The notes below the pieces were generated by a model that made no database searches, was not told the origin of the DNA, and was given only the letters and a program-made list of their open reading frames with translations. A DNA stretch of 64,000 bases, taken from positions 17,578 to 81,577 of the forward strand of contig CAYVQZ010000012.1 in assembly GCA_964453435.1 (NCBI GenBank), in the 5' to 3' direction. The stretch is from CAYVQZ01 sp964453435. GTDB taxonomy: Bacteria; Abyssobacteria; SURF-5. The translations under genes were made by a program, and so were the position numbers. Below, one piece after another: positions 34,168 through 43,197 of this stretch (the stretch's first letter is position 1; the number at the start of each line of letters is the position of its first letter).

Positions 34168-34647
34168 ATGAAGATGAAAGACGAAGCCGGCGAACGAATT
34201 AAACGGCTTCGCCGACGGTACCTTGATGAACCGGTGTGGATTTCCGTGGAGCGCGCCAAGTACTATACCGAGAAATGGGGAGACACCGAAAAGGAGGGGC
34301 TTTCTCTGGGTGTGCGCGTGGCGCTGGCGATGAAACATGTTTTCGAAAATATGACCCACTGCGTGGACCCTGACGACCGGATAGCCGGGAAGTGGACGGA
34401 ATATTTTCTCGGTGTGCCGATTGACATCGAGCGAGGCTTATTTAACGGGGTACTGAAGACCGAATTGGATAAACTCTCCATGGTCTCGCATCAGGCGAGA
34501 ACGAATGCGCGATTCTTGTCGTTTATGGTTAAGAGATATGGCGTTCTCGGCATGTACCACGGCTTGAAGAACACACGCACCACGGGAGCGGCGATGCCGA
34601 ATGTCGGCCTGAAGACGGGAGACCCCCGATACGTTTTCATTGTTTGA
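34168..34647 (+). pseudogene. N-terminal remnant of a second glycyl radical enzyme
   Basis: 159 residues from an ATG with GGAG upstream. RRRYLDEPVWISVERAKYYTEKW matches the start of this enzyme family, compared with RREAFFNTPFSICIERARYYTES in the intact neighbour, and continues with CVDPDDRIAGKWTEY. After about 130 residues family similarity fades and the frame stops. The thiyl Cys and radical Gly regions are absent. It runs directly into an activase remnant, so a deletion of about 2 kb is likely. It could still be translated. Confidence 0.8.
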
Positions 34648-35281
34648 CCAGTTTCTGGACGCATTCATCCGACAAGCGGCGAATGTGATTGAAACGATTG
34701 TTGCCGCCTCCAATCTTCGGGACAAAATATTTTATGACGACTCCGGCGGAGGGCTCACGTTCTCCGGCGGCGAACCGACAATGCAGCCGGAGTTTTTGCT
34801 TGAGTGCCTGGCTGCTCTCAAGGAAAAGGGAATACAGACAGCGCTGGAGACCTGCGGCTCTTTTGCGGAAGCCCTTATCGGTGCGCTGCTGGAATGCGTC
34901 GACCTGTTCCTCTATGACATCAAACACGTTGACAGTGAGATGCATAAGCGGTATACAGGAGTTCCAAACGAACACATATTGGATAATTTCTCGCGAATAG
35001 TGAAACGCGCCACCTCCGCGAGAATAATTCCGCGCATTCCGGTCATTCCCGGGTTCAATACCGACATCGAATCGATACAGAAGGCGATCGTTTTTTTGCA
35101 GGATACCGGCTATGACGGGCCGATTCATCTGATGCCCTACAACAGGATGGCCAAGACCAAATGGTTGAAGATCGGAAGGGGGGATTCGTACACAGACATG
35201 GGCGGTCTTCCCGACGCCGTGTTGGAGAGCATTGAGTCACGCTTTGAGCAGGCATCGTTTGCGACCTTCTGTAACCGGTGA
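34640..35281 (+). pseudogene. Glycyl radical enzyme activase lacking its radical SAM motif
   Basis: 213 residues at most from a TTG; no proper start exists. It holds the activase core YDDSGGGLTFSGGEPTMQPEF, ALETCGSF, DLFLYDIKHVDSEMHKRYTG and RIPVIPGFN. A normal activase begins about 80-90 residues earlier with the CxxxCxxC cluster motif and a ferredoxin insert; both are missing, and the same frame hits a stop at 34610. It cannot therefore bind the cluster needed to generate the radical, unless supplied by another protein. The preceding remnant ends inside its start. Confidence 0.82.
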
Positions 35282-35291
35282 GGAATATCAC

Positions 35292-35933
35292 ATGGCGACA
35301 ACGGTCTATTTGATACGACACGGACAAACCGATTGGAACAAGAACAAGATTTTTCGCGGTAGAGCCGATGTCCCCTTAAACGCACATGGACAGGAAGAAG
35401 CGCGGGCGCTTTCAGTTCACCTCGCATATGTGGAACCGACGGCATGCTATTCAAGCCCTTTGAGCAGAGCGGTCGAGACCGCGCGAATCGTTGCTCATCC
35501 CAGGTCCCTCGAAATCAGAATGGAACCCGATATCATTGACATCGATTACGGCGCATGGCAGGGAGTGCCCGAGGTGGAGGTAAAACAACGCTATGCCGAT
35601 TTGCACGGACGGTGGCATGAGACGCCGCATCGAATTCGGTTCCCCCAAGGCGAAAGCTTGGCGATGGTAAGAAAGCGAGCGCGTGCCTCCCTTAATCGTA
35701 TTGTTGAGCAAAACCCCGGGGGTGTCGTGTTCTTGGTTTCACATCGAGTGGTGACAAAAGTCTTGATGTGCGTCGCGCTCGGCCTGCCCAACTCAGCATT
35801 CTGGCGCATCCGACAGGACAATTGCGCCTACAATGTTATCGAAGTCTCCGACAATGGCATTGTCGTTGTGCTGATGAATGACACGTGCCACATGAAATCT
35901 GCGGGCATTGCGCCAAAATTAGAAGATTTTTGA
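35292..35933 (+). CDS. Histidine phosphatase (phosphoglycerate mutase-like)
   Basis: 213 residues. The catalytic LIRHGQTDWN is at residues 6-15, the second Arg in SSPLSRAVETA, and the second His in FLVSHRVVTKVL. Proteins of this type are broad phosphatases or cobalamin-pathway CobC; no cobalamin gene is nearby. The ATG at 35292 is used, placing the motif at the N-terminus as in the family. Confidence 0.9.
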   Translation: MATTVYLIRHGQTDWNKNKIFRGRADVPLNAHGQEEARALSVHLAYVEPTACYSSPLSRAVETARIVAHPRSLEIRMEPDIIDIDYGAWQGVPEVEVKQRYADLHGRWHETPHRIRFPQGESLAMVRKRARASLNRIVEQNPGGVVFLVSHRVVTKVLMCVALGLPNSAFWRIRQDNCAYNVIEVSDNGIVVVLMNDTCHMKSAGIAPKLEDF

Positions 35934-36131
35934 GTTTCCCCGGATGAGATGCCGGTTCGCTGAATCCACCCTTGCGCCAAGCGCTTCCCCAGGAATGAGA
36001 CTGTGTCCACGACCGCTGTTAAGCAGTACCCCCTGCCGTCAACGAGGAGCAGCTGAAAACAAATTTCTATTTCGGGAAACGCGGGTGTGTGGAGAGGAGG
36101 TCAGTTGGGAACCGCATGGCTAATCCGGTGA

Positions 36132-38438
36132 TTAACTTTGCCGTTCGGCATCGAGTGCTTGGAGGGTCTTTAAGTTCTGGCGTTCCACCACCAGCGAGAT
36201 GATATTTCCTCCCTGGTCGGAAGGGAAGAAGTAAAAGCGGGGACTGTCCGGAGTGTAGCCTTCCGAGGTGTATCCATCCATTTGTTCGCCGTCGTGGAAT
36301 ATCAGTTTCATATGGACGCCCCGGATTTGGGAAGCCGGTGAAATTATTTTTTTTCCGAGCACGCCGTCGAAGTCACGCACGAAGTACACTGCTTTCAAGT
36401 GGGCAAACGGCACATAAATTTCTTCGCTCGAGCCGGGGAGCGCGTCCCTTGGGAGCAAATTAAAGCCGTCGGCCTCGATGTCCCAACTCGCCGGAGTTCC
36501 CTTCAGGATAGGCCCGTCGAGATATCGCACGACTACTTGTTTGTACGGGTGAGGATTTTCGAACCGAAACGTATAGGCGCCTATTTCGAGAATATCCCGA
36601 TCAACGAGCCCCGTGGGTTCTGCAATTTTCTGAAGATTTACGATTACGACGTTCTTCCCCACGGGCGCGATCAAAATTCGTTTCTTTCCTTCTCTGGTTC
36701 TTGCATATATCTCGCAGTGGTGGGGAGCAACCGATATGTGCGGGAGGGTGATGGCTGCTTCCTTCGAGCTGCCGACCGAAAGCGTATCCCGTCCCACGGT
36801 CCTTCCGATAGCTTGCAGATTGAGCTTTGATGTTTTTGACTGGTTTTGGGATTTCTCCTTGAAATGGATCAGTACAAGCTTACCTTCCAATCGCGTGGCG
36901 GAACGTATTCGCGGCAGCGCCCTCTTAAGAGAAACAGCGACAAGAAAAATACACATGAGCGCTGCGACAGCGACGAGCGTCCATTTTCCCCATTTCCAGA
37001 AACCCGTGACGATGCCGCTGCGTGCCGGCGGAGGCAAGACTTTGACGGATAACTCTATCTGGTTGCGAGAAAAACCAACAGCGTGCCTGGCGCCGGACAG
37101 GTGTATAGTCCCCTCAAGCTTCATTGACCGCTCCGGACAAAAGTCGTCGCTTGTTGAGACGGTGACCAGCAGCTCCCGATTTTCGCCCTTCTCTTCGAAG
37201 GCCGTTTCCACCGTCAATCCCTCGGGTCGCTGCAATTCCACGTCTGCTCGGAGTTGCTCGGCCACGGCCGCGGCGTTCGGAAATAACGGGACCGTTTTCG
37301 TTTCCACAAACGCTCGGCGAGGGTCGACCGGGCCGAATTCGAGTTTCGCCTCGCGCGGGACTTTCACCCGAGGCTGCCGAATAGTCATGGTAACCGGAAT
37401 GACCGGCGGTTCGATGAGAAGCACGTCACCGGGTTCTGGCTCGAGTTTGAGCTCCCCCGTGAGTGTTCCCTCGTGCAAGGTGTCGATCTTTATAAAGAAG
37501 CTTCTGCTCCATGCTTTGTCCGAGCAGTTGAAAGAGGCAGGCATGATTTCTCCAAGCGTTTTCAGGGAGGGATTTCCTCCGAAGCGGGGGCTGAATGAAA
37601 TATTTATAATTTTTCCGGATGGATTGCCGCACGCCGGAAAGAAGGCCAGCGAAACGCTGGATGTCGCTTTGGGCCCGGTGATTATCCCGAGGTCGAGGGA
37701 GACGGGTTCCACGAAGATTTGCGCGAACGCGAGTTGGCGTCCTTTTTCCCGAAAAGAGGAGACAGCGCTGCCCAAATCGAATGAATCACCTCCTGCTGAT
37801 TCCATGAATGTTACTACCTCCGGATCGGGGTCATCCCCGAGGGAGACATAAAAAAATATGGTGTTTGCAGCCTTAATCAAGCCGCCGTATCGCTCCAGAA
37901 GAGTCTCGAACGTAAGCGGATCGGAGACCCCCTCAGGGGGATTGTTTTTCCCGTCTGATATGAGGATAAGCGTTCTGAGATGGTCGGGATTGCGTGTGGC
38001 TAATTTGTGTAATTCCTGCATTCCTTTGTGCATGGCCCCGGTTATGTACGTGTGATAGTCTGTCGGCTCGAGCCTGGCAAGTTCACGTTCAATACATCGG
38101 ATGTCTTCTTCGCTGGATATTTTTTGCCGGATTCGGAGATCGACCTTCTCACCAAAGGTGATTAGTATCACGGTGTCGCCGAGTTGTGTGCCCCGCACAT
38201 ACTCCAGAACAGATTGACGCATCTCGTTAAAAATGTGCTGCATGCTCGACGATATATCAATAAGAAACACTATGTCCTGGTTCATGCCCGCCCTCGACGA
38301 TGCCTCAGCATTTTCGGCAGGGCGCCAGAGAAAAATAAGAAGAGCCAATATGACTCGAAGGAGAAAAACCGCCTGCCGGCGACCGGCGATTCCCCGCCCG
38401 GCGTAAGCCGTTCTGGGTCTATGCAATCTCGCATTCAT
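36132..38438 (-). CDS. Exported VWA-domain protein with membrane anchor, FHA-like and C-terminal DUF6982-like domains
   Basis: 768 residues. A signal or anchor segment (about 24-38) is followed by a von Willebrand A domain with the metal site DISSSM near 58, then beta-rich domains, a membrane helix near 500 (VAVAALMCIFLVAVSL), a cytosolic FHA-like region (AIGRTVGRDTLSVGSS; ISVAPHHCEIYA), and a C-terminal module VVRYLDGPILKGT ... VYFVRDFDG. The layout suggests an extracytoplasmic ligand sensor coupled to an inner phosphopeptide- or nucleotide-type module. FHA Arg and Ser equivalents appear (GRD..S), but phosphothreonine binding is unproven. Confidence 0.78.
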   Translation of the reverse strand: MNARLHRPRTAYAGRGIAGRRQAVFLLRVILALLIFLWRPAENAEASSRAGMNQDIVFLIDISSSMQHIFNEMRQSVLEYVRGTQLGDTVILITFGEKVDLRIRQKISSEEDIRCIERELARLEPTDYHTYITGAMHKGMQELHKLATRNPDHLRTLILISDGKNNPPEGVSDPLTFETLLERYGGLIKAANTIFFYVSLGDDPDPEVVTFMESAGGDSFDLGSAVSSFREKGRQLAFAQIFVEPVSLDLGIITGPKATSSVSLAFFPACGNPSGKIINISFSPRFGGNPSLKTLGEIMPASFNCSDKAWSRSFFIKIDTLHEGTLTGELKLEPEPGDVLLIEPPVIPVTMTIRQPRVKVPREAKLEFGPVDPRRAFVETKTVPLFPNAAAVAEQLRADVELQRPEGLTVETAFEEKGENRELLVTVSTSDDFCPERSMKLEGTIHLSGARHAVGFSRNQIELSVKVLPPPARSGIVTGFWKWGKWTLVAVAALMCIFLVAVSLKRALPRIRSATRLEGKLVLIHFKEKSQNQSKTSKLNLQAIGRTVGRDTLSVGSSKEAAITLPHISVAPHHCEIYARTREGKKRILIAPVGKNVVIVNLQKIAEPTGLVDRDILEIGAYTFRFENPHPYKQVVVRYLDGPILKGTPASWDIEADGFNLLPRDALPGSSEEIYVPFAHLKAVYFVRDFDGVLGKKIISPASQIRGVHMKLIFHDGEQMDGYTSEGYTPDSPRFYFFPSDQGGNIISLVVERQNLKTLQALDAERQS

Positions 38439-38471
38439 AACGACCGGCGCGACCCTGTTGTTTTCACTGTC

Positions 38472-38500
38472 TTGACATTGTCGAAACTGTATGCTAAATT
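38472..38500 (+). promoter_or_regulatory. Promoter of kdsD
   Basis: TTGACA (38472-38477), 17 bases, TAAATT (38495-38500), 40 bases before the ATG. Confidence 0.65.
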
Positions 38501-38540
38501 GCGCTGCAAGATTTCAACAAGCGTGAATAAGGGAGCGGAC

Positions 38541-39494
38541 ATGTCCTGGGTTACTGACCGAGCCAAGGAAATTCTGACGATCGAGGGAGAAGCCGTACTG
38601 AAGCTTCGAGAGAAAGTGTCGGAGGACTTTGAGCGGGCAGTTGAAATGATTCTCAACTGCAAGGGCCGTGTAATCATCACGGGCATGGGCAAACCCGGCA
38701 TCATTGGCCGCAAGATTTCCGCCACTCTCGCCAGCACCGGAACTCCCTCCCTCGTCATGCATGCCGCGGATGCGATTCATGGGGACCTCGGCATGGTTAC
38801 CAAAGACGACGTCGTTGTCGTGATTTCCAATAGTGGCAAAACCGAGGAAATAACTCGATTGCTGCCAATAATCAAGAAGATCGGCGCCGTGCTGATAGCA
38901 ATGACCGGTGACATAAGGTCGCCTCTATCCGAACACAGCGACTGCGTTCTCGACTGCGGGGTGAATGCCGAAGCCTGTCCCTTCAACCTCGCTCCCACGG
39001 CCAGCACAACTGCCACCCTTGCTTTGGGCGATGCCCTTGCCGTTGTTCTCCTCGAAAAAAGAGGTTTTCGAGTCGAAGATTATGCGTTTTACCATCCCGG
39101 CGGCGCAATCGGCCGCAGCCTCCTCACGGTTCGAGATGTTATGCGTACCGGCGAGCGAAATCCAATCGTTTTGGAGGATGCTCTCATCCGCGAGGCTCTT
39201 CTCACGGTCAGCCGGGCGCGGGCCGGCGCAGCCATCGTCGTCGACCACTCCGGAAAGCTTGTCGGCATATTCACCGACGGCGACCTGCGTCGCTCTCTCG
39301 AAAAGGAGCCTGATTTGCTCTCCAAGCCGGTGAACAGATATATGACGAGGTCGCCGATGGCCATTTCACCTGACAGATTAGTCGCAGAAGCCATGCGACT
39401 AATCAAAACGGAGCGCAAGAAGGACCTGCCGGTCATTGATGACGAAGGAAAACCGGTGGGTTTTGTCGACGAGCAAGACCTTCTGGGTATGTAG
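38541..39494 (+). CDS. kdsD: Arabinose-5-phosphate isomerase (KpsF/GutQ/KdsD)
   Basis: 317 residues: a SIS isomerase domain (ITGMGKPGIIGRKISATLASTGTPS; SNSGKTEE; FYHPGGAIGRSL) followed by two CBS domains (VRDVMRTG; VNRYMTRSPMAI). It turns ribulose-5-phosphate into arabinose-5-phosphate for KDO synthesis, hence lipopolysaccharide. GGGAG precedes the ATG at 38541; a longer frame to 38184 overlaps the VWA gene. No other KDO gene is beside it. Confidence 0.93.
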   Translation: MSWVTDRAKEILTIEGEAVLKLREKVSEDFERAVEMILNCKGRVIITGMGKPGIIGRKISATLASTGTPSLVMHAADAIHGDLGMVTKDDVVVVISNSGKTEEITRLLPIIKKIGAVLIAMTGDIRSPLSEHSDCVLDCGVNAEACPFNLAPTASTTATLALGDALAVVLLEKRGFRVEDYAFYHPGGAIGRSLLTVRDVMRTGERNPIVLEDALIREALLTVSRARAGAAIVVDHSGKLVGIFTDGDLRRSLEKEPDLLSKPVNRYMTRSPMAISPDRLVAEAMRLIKTERKKDLPVIDDEGKPVGFVDEQDLLGM

Positions 39495-39829
39495 TTTCGT
39501 ATCATCTCCTTCGTAAAACCTGCTGCGCTGTTTCCCCCTGTTCTTGGTTTGTTCTTGGGAGGCTCTCTCGGCGATTCGCCAACACCTCTTGAACGGATGT
39601 TCCGGCGCACGAGACTGTGCATGCATGCACCTGTCCATTCATATTCGCCACAAAGCGCGCAACCTGTCTCCCTGCTCGAAAGCCACGCATTTGCAACTAC
39701 TTACAGAGCCAGTCGGAAATGGAAATAAATCGCCTTGTTTTAATTGCAAGTTAGTTGCCAATGCCCGTCGCAGATATGTCGGGGGGATGGAACAAAGCGC
39801 CATACTGATGTTTCATGACGCCCTTTCTG
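39495..39829. other. Gene-free stretch between kdsD and the ABC permease
   Basis: The two flanking genes converge here. I see no terminator, promoter or credible gene; a 106-codon plus-strand frame has no ribosome site and no recognisable family. Confidence 0.55.
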
Positions 39830-40969
39830 CTACTGCCGGCCACTCGTTGCTTTGTCCCATTTGAACGTAGCCAGGCTGAGGAGAAACAACCCCAAAAGAT
39901 ATCCTGCCAGCACGCAATGCGCTCTCCACATATCCCAGAATCCTTTTTCCAGGCTCATGACCGACCGCAGTCCCTCTGAAAGGTGTGTGAGCGGAAGCAG
40001 CCACACAAGGGGAAGAATTTTTGGAGGCATGATTTCCAAGGGAAGAAACACTCCGCAAAGCATGAGCATGGGAATGGACACGACGTTTGCAATGGTTGAT
40101 GCGACTTCAGGTGTCTTGGCATTTCCCGCTATGACGAACGAGATTGCCGTTCCGTTCAGGTTTCCCAGCACGACAAAGGTGAGAACGGAAAGTGCCGGCA
40201 CGGCCAAATTCGGCCTGAACAAGGTGAATCCAACCAGAAGTATTAACCCGGTCTGGGTGATTGCGATAAACAATCTGAACAGCACGTGACTGGCCACGAA
40301 CGAGAGCCGGCTGAGAGGGGTTACCCAGAGTCGTCGCATCACTCCCTGTTCACGAAGCCGTACGATAGTCGGCGCCAGAGAGAATATGCAACTCGTCATG
40401 ACAGCCATTGCCATTATTCCGGGGACCAAAAAATCGATAAAATCAAAAAATGTGTCTATTGTCCGAATGCGTCTTCGCACAAAGGTTATGGGCAATTCTT
40501 TCTCGGAGTGGGCCGCGATGATGATCTCGAAATTTTCCCTCAGGATATTCAGTGCCATCTCGGTCAATGGCGCCGCCCGGGCGTCGGTGACCAGTGTAAG
40601 CTTCGCTTCCGATTCGTGAAACGATTTTTCGAATCCCGGCGGGAAAATGACCACCATTCGCTGCCTTGTCGACCGGACCTCTTCTATGGCCTCATCTTCC
40701 GACAATTCCACGACGGTGAACTCGGTCGCCTTCGAAAGATTCTCGATGAATCTACGAGAAGCCGCTGTGTTGTCATGATCGACGACGCCGATGGGAAAAT
40801 TCACATCTTCGGGGCGCAGACTGCCGATACCAGCCATATCTTTCAGGACAGGTCCCAGCAGTATGAGAAGAAAGACCGGGAGGAAAAAAACCCAGAAGAT
40901 TTCCTGCCTCACGCGGAAAAACATCCGGGAGTTGGCGAGGAACAGATGGGTGATTGCTTGAAAGTTCAT
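39830..40969 (-). CDS. ABC-2 type transporter permease (YhhJ/DrrB-like)
   Basis: 379 residues. One N-terminal membrane segment (FWVFFLPVFLLILLGPVL), a periplasmic loop of about 150 residues, then five C-terminal segments beginning VPGIMAMAVMTSCIFS, with the ABC-2 signature LSRLSFVASHV and LPLTHLSEGLRSVM. It exports drugs, lipids or polysaccharides with an ATPase partner. None is encoded nearby, so the ATPase must lie elsewhere. The ATG at 40969 is chosen because the one at 41014 falls in the promoter spacer. Confidence 0.88.
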   Translation of the reverse strand: MNFQAITHLFLANSRMFFRVRQEIFWVFFLPVFLLILLGPVLKDMAGIGSLRPEDVNFPIGVVDHDNTAASRRFIENLSKATEFTVVELSEDEAIEEVRSTRQRMVVIFPPGFEKSFHESEAKLTLVTDARAAPLTEMALNILRENFEIIIAAHSEKELPITFVRRRIRTIDTFFDFIDFLVPGIMAMAVMTSCIFSLAPTIVRLREQGVMRRLWVTPLSRLSFVASHVLFRLFIAITQTGLILLVGFTLFRPNLAVPALSVLTFVVLGNLNGTAISFVIAGNAKTPEVASTIANVVSIPMLMLCGVFLPLEIMPPKILPLVWLLPLTHLSEGLRSVMSLEKGFWDMWRAHCVLAGYLLGLFLLSLATFKWDKATSGRQ

Positions 40970-41004
40970 GGTGCAGCGATTCCGCTCATTTTCACACGGA
41001 CTGT

Positions 41005-41033
41005 ATAATAGCATGCATTCGCGCGGAAGTCGA
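41005..41033 (-). promoter_or_regulatory. Promoter candidate of the ABC permease
   Basis: On the minus strand: TCGACT (41028-41033), 17 bases, TATTAT (41005-41010). Confidence 0.5.
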
Positions 41034-41088
41034 TGGAAAATGCTGGGGGTGGCGAACCTTTTTCAGATTGGGTCGGCGGCCGTGACGA

Positions 41089-42000
41089 CTAATCGATGAG
41101 GTAAGAGTAAGGGTTAACTAACTTGTCGTTCAGCCGCACCTCATAATGAAGGTGGGGTCCTGTGCTTCGGCCACTGCTCCCGAGGAAGGCAATCGTGTCT
41201 CCCCGCTCAACACGGTCTCCTTTCTTCACGATCAGCTTTTCATTGTGGCCATATGTGGTGTGGTATCCATAGCCATGGCGGATTTCCACGGTGCGGCCAA
41301 GCCCCTCACGCCAGCCGGAGTAGACGACTACGCCTTCGGCAGGAGCGATAACAGGCGTCTTTCGCGGGGCCACGATATCTATACCTTCGTGGAATCTTCT
41401 TGTCCCGTTGATCGGGTCTCTGCGGTATCCAAAGCCAGACGATATCCAGGCATCGGGGGAAAGAACCGGATTGATAGAGGGAACATTCGCAAGCCGTTGC
41501 TGCTCTTTTTCGAATGTTTCGAGGATCTCAGTGAAGCTGTCATGGGTTGCCAAGATGGCTTCAAGCAATCCCCCGGGGTCCATGCCGGATACACGGCTCA
41601 GAAGCACGGCGGGGGAATGCTCTGTCGATTCATGCGGCGCAAGGTCGTTCGACTCAGGCCCGCCTCGGCCTCCCGTGGAAATTTCACTGATCGCAGGATG
41701 CCGGGGTTTGAGCCCGGCGATGGCCCGTAATTTCTCTTCGAGAGAGATCAGCTTGATGAGTTCCTTTTTTATGACCCCGAGGTCCTTATCCCGCGCCGCA
41801 ACCTCGTCCTGAAGTTTTTCCACTCGGTGCGCATTACCCTTTTTCCATGCGTGCACCGATGCAAAACAGGAGACAAAACCGGTGAGAAGAAGAAGGGAGA
41901 AACCCACTAAACAGAGTTTCAGGGCGGTTGCCGTAACGTTTATGTTGTAGCCCTGTTCAGAAGTATTTGGAATGATAAGGATGCTCCACTTCTTCTCCAT
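41089..42000 (-). CDS. M23-family peptidoglycan endopeptidase (LytM domain, membrane-anchored)
   Basis: 303 residues. Residues 1-55 form a cytosolic start and a membrane helix (CLVGFSLLLLTGFVSCFASV), then a coiled coil (RVEKLQDEVAARDKDL), a linker, and the LytM fold with GFGYRRDPINGTRRFHEGIDI, TYGHNEKLIV and GPHLHYEV. The zinc ligands HxxxD and HxH are present, so it should cut peptide cross-links in the periplasm. GGGAG precedes the ATG at 42000; the earlier start (42021) lacks one. Confidence 0.92.
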   Translation of the reverse strand: MEKKWSILIIPNTSEQGYNINVTATALKLCLVGFSLLLLTGFVSCFASVHAWKKGNAHRVEKLQDEVAARDKDLGVIKKELIKLISLEEKLRAIAGLKPRHPAISEISTGGRGGPESNDLAPHESTEHSPAVLLSRVSGMDPGGLLEAILATHDSFTEILETFEKEQQRLANVPSINPVLSPDAWISSGFGYRRDPINGTRRFHEGIDIVAPRKTPVIAPAEGVVVYSGWREGLGRTVEIRHGYGYHTTYGHNEKLIVKKGDRVERGDTIAFLGSSGRSTGPHLHYEVRLNDKLVNPYSYLID

Positions 42001-42203
42001 TTGCGCTCCCACAGCGTCCACCCCGCAATGACATGACTATCCGACATCAAGGAATCAGCATATAGCGTGCCAAAAAAATAATCTATCAGTGATGGCGATT
42101 TGTAACTGTTTTTAAGACAATGATTTATAGGATAAAATGCGAGAGGGAACAATATGCTGGCGAGAAAGAGAGAGACGAAAATTGTACCGCCCGAAAGGTT
42201 TGT

Positions 42204-42995
42204 TCACATTTTTTGTATTTTGTGACAAAGTGCGATAAAGTCGAGACACCCCTCAAAGGATCCCGGGCGGAAGACGAAATTCCGGTGAGTTATAGTGCGG
42301 CATAAATTCGGGTTGCGAAGCTTAAGATGCACTCTCATCAAACGGCTCCCCAAATCGAACAGCCATTGTGCTAAAGGAACGGGAAGAAGCTGCGAAATGC
42401 CGAAGACATCGGCCCGCATGAACCTTCGTACCCATTTCCGGTTCTTTCCCCAGTACTGAAGAAAGAGTTCGTCGCCAAAAACCCCGTATATAGTGACACG
42501 GCCAAAAAAGCGCTGCAAAAGGGTTTGAAATTCATCCGCTGTAAACTCATGGAGATGGTAGGGGTTGTCGCTGACGGTTTCGTCCTTGTTCACTGTCGCA
42601 ATGAGCGCCGTGCCGGAATCGCCCAGTACTCTGACAATCTCGGTGAGAAGCTGCGCGGGGTCTCGCAGATGTTCAATCATCTGAAAACACACAACCACGT
42701 CGAATGCGCTGTCTCCGAAGTCGAGCGGGGGGACTTCCATCATGGTAAAGCGGATGTTGTCTTTTGCGTGCCTCTCCCGGGCCAAGCGCAATGCGTGGGG
42801 GGAATAATCAACCGCAACGACCGACGCAGCTTTTTCTGCGAGAATTGAAGCTCCCAGACCCTCGCCGCATCCGATTTCAAGAACGTCGAGTCCTTCGACG
42901 TGTTCCAGGGCTTTGTAATATGCAGCCAACTGCCTTTCTCTTATTGGCCGCTCGGCGTCTGCGGTCGTTGAGGTTCTCTCGACGGTAAATCTCAT
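42204..42995 (-). CDS. Class I SAM-dependent methyltransferase
   Basis: 263 residues. The SAM site is LDVLEIGCGEGLGASIL near residue 40, then VVAVDYSPHALRLAR and VVCFQMIEHLRDPAQLL, the UbiE/Methyltransf_11 order. The C-terminal 90 residues are not recognisable. Its substrate is unknown. It is divergent from the DUF362 ferredoxin gene. Confidence 0.88.
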   Translation of the reverse strand: MRFTVERTSTTADAERPIRERQLAAYYKALEHVEGLDVLEIGCGEGLGASILAEKAASVVAVDYSPHALRLARERHAKDNIRFTMMEVPPLDFGDSAFDVVVCFQMIEHLRDPAQLLTEIVRVLGDSGTALIATVNKDETVSDNPYHLHEFTADEFQTLLQRFFGRVTIYGVFGDELFLQYWGKNRKWVRRFMRADVFGISQLLPVPLAQWLFDLGSRLMRVHLKLRNPNLCRTITHRNFVFRPGSFEGCLDFIALCHKIQKM

Positions 42996-43197
42996 CGTTG
43001 ATTTCGGCGGGTCTGGCCTTTCATGGGTATTCGTTGTCGGATATCAGTATAATCCCCCGTGCGGGTTTGGTCAATCATGCCTCAAGAGCGAAAGTTCTGA
43101 TGCCGGGAATAAATATGTTACAATGTCCATACAAGATTGGGGTCAAAACGCCGCGGGAATTCAGAATACTATCGCCCGCTATAAAAAGGGGGAGGAA

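Noticed and set aside
36736..37851. 371-codon plus-strand frame
   Set aside because: Antisense to the VWA protein, Ser/Thr/Arg-rich, no ribosome site.
39544..39864. 106-codon plus-strand frame
   Set aside because: No ribosome site, overlaps the permease gene end, and no recognisable fold.
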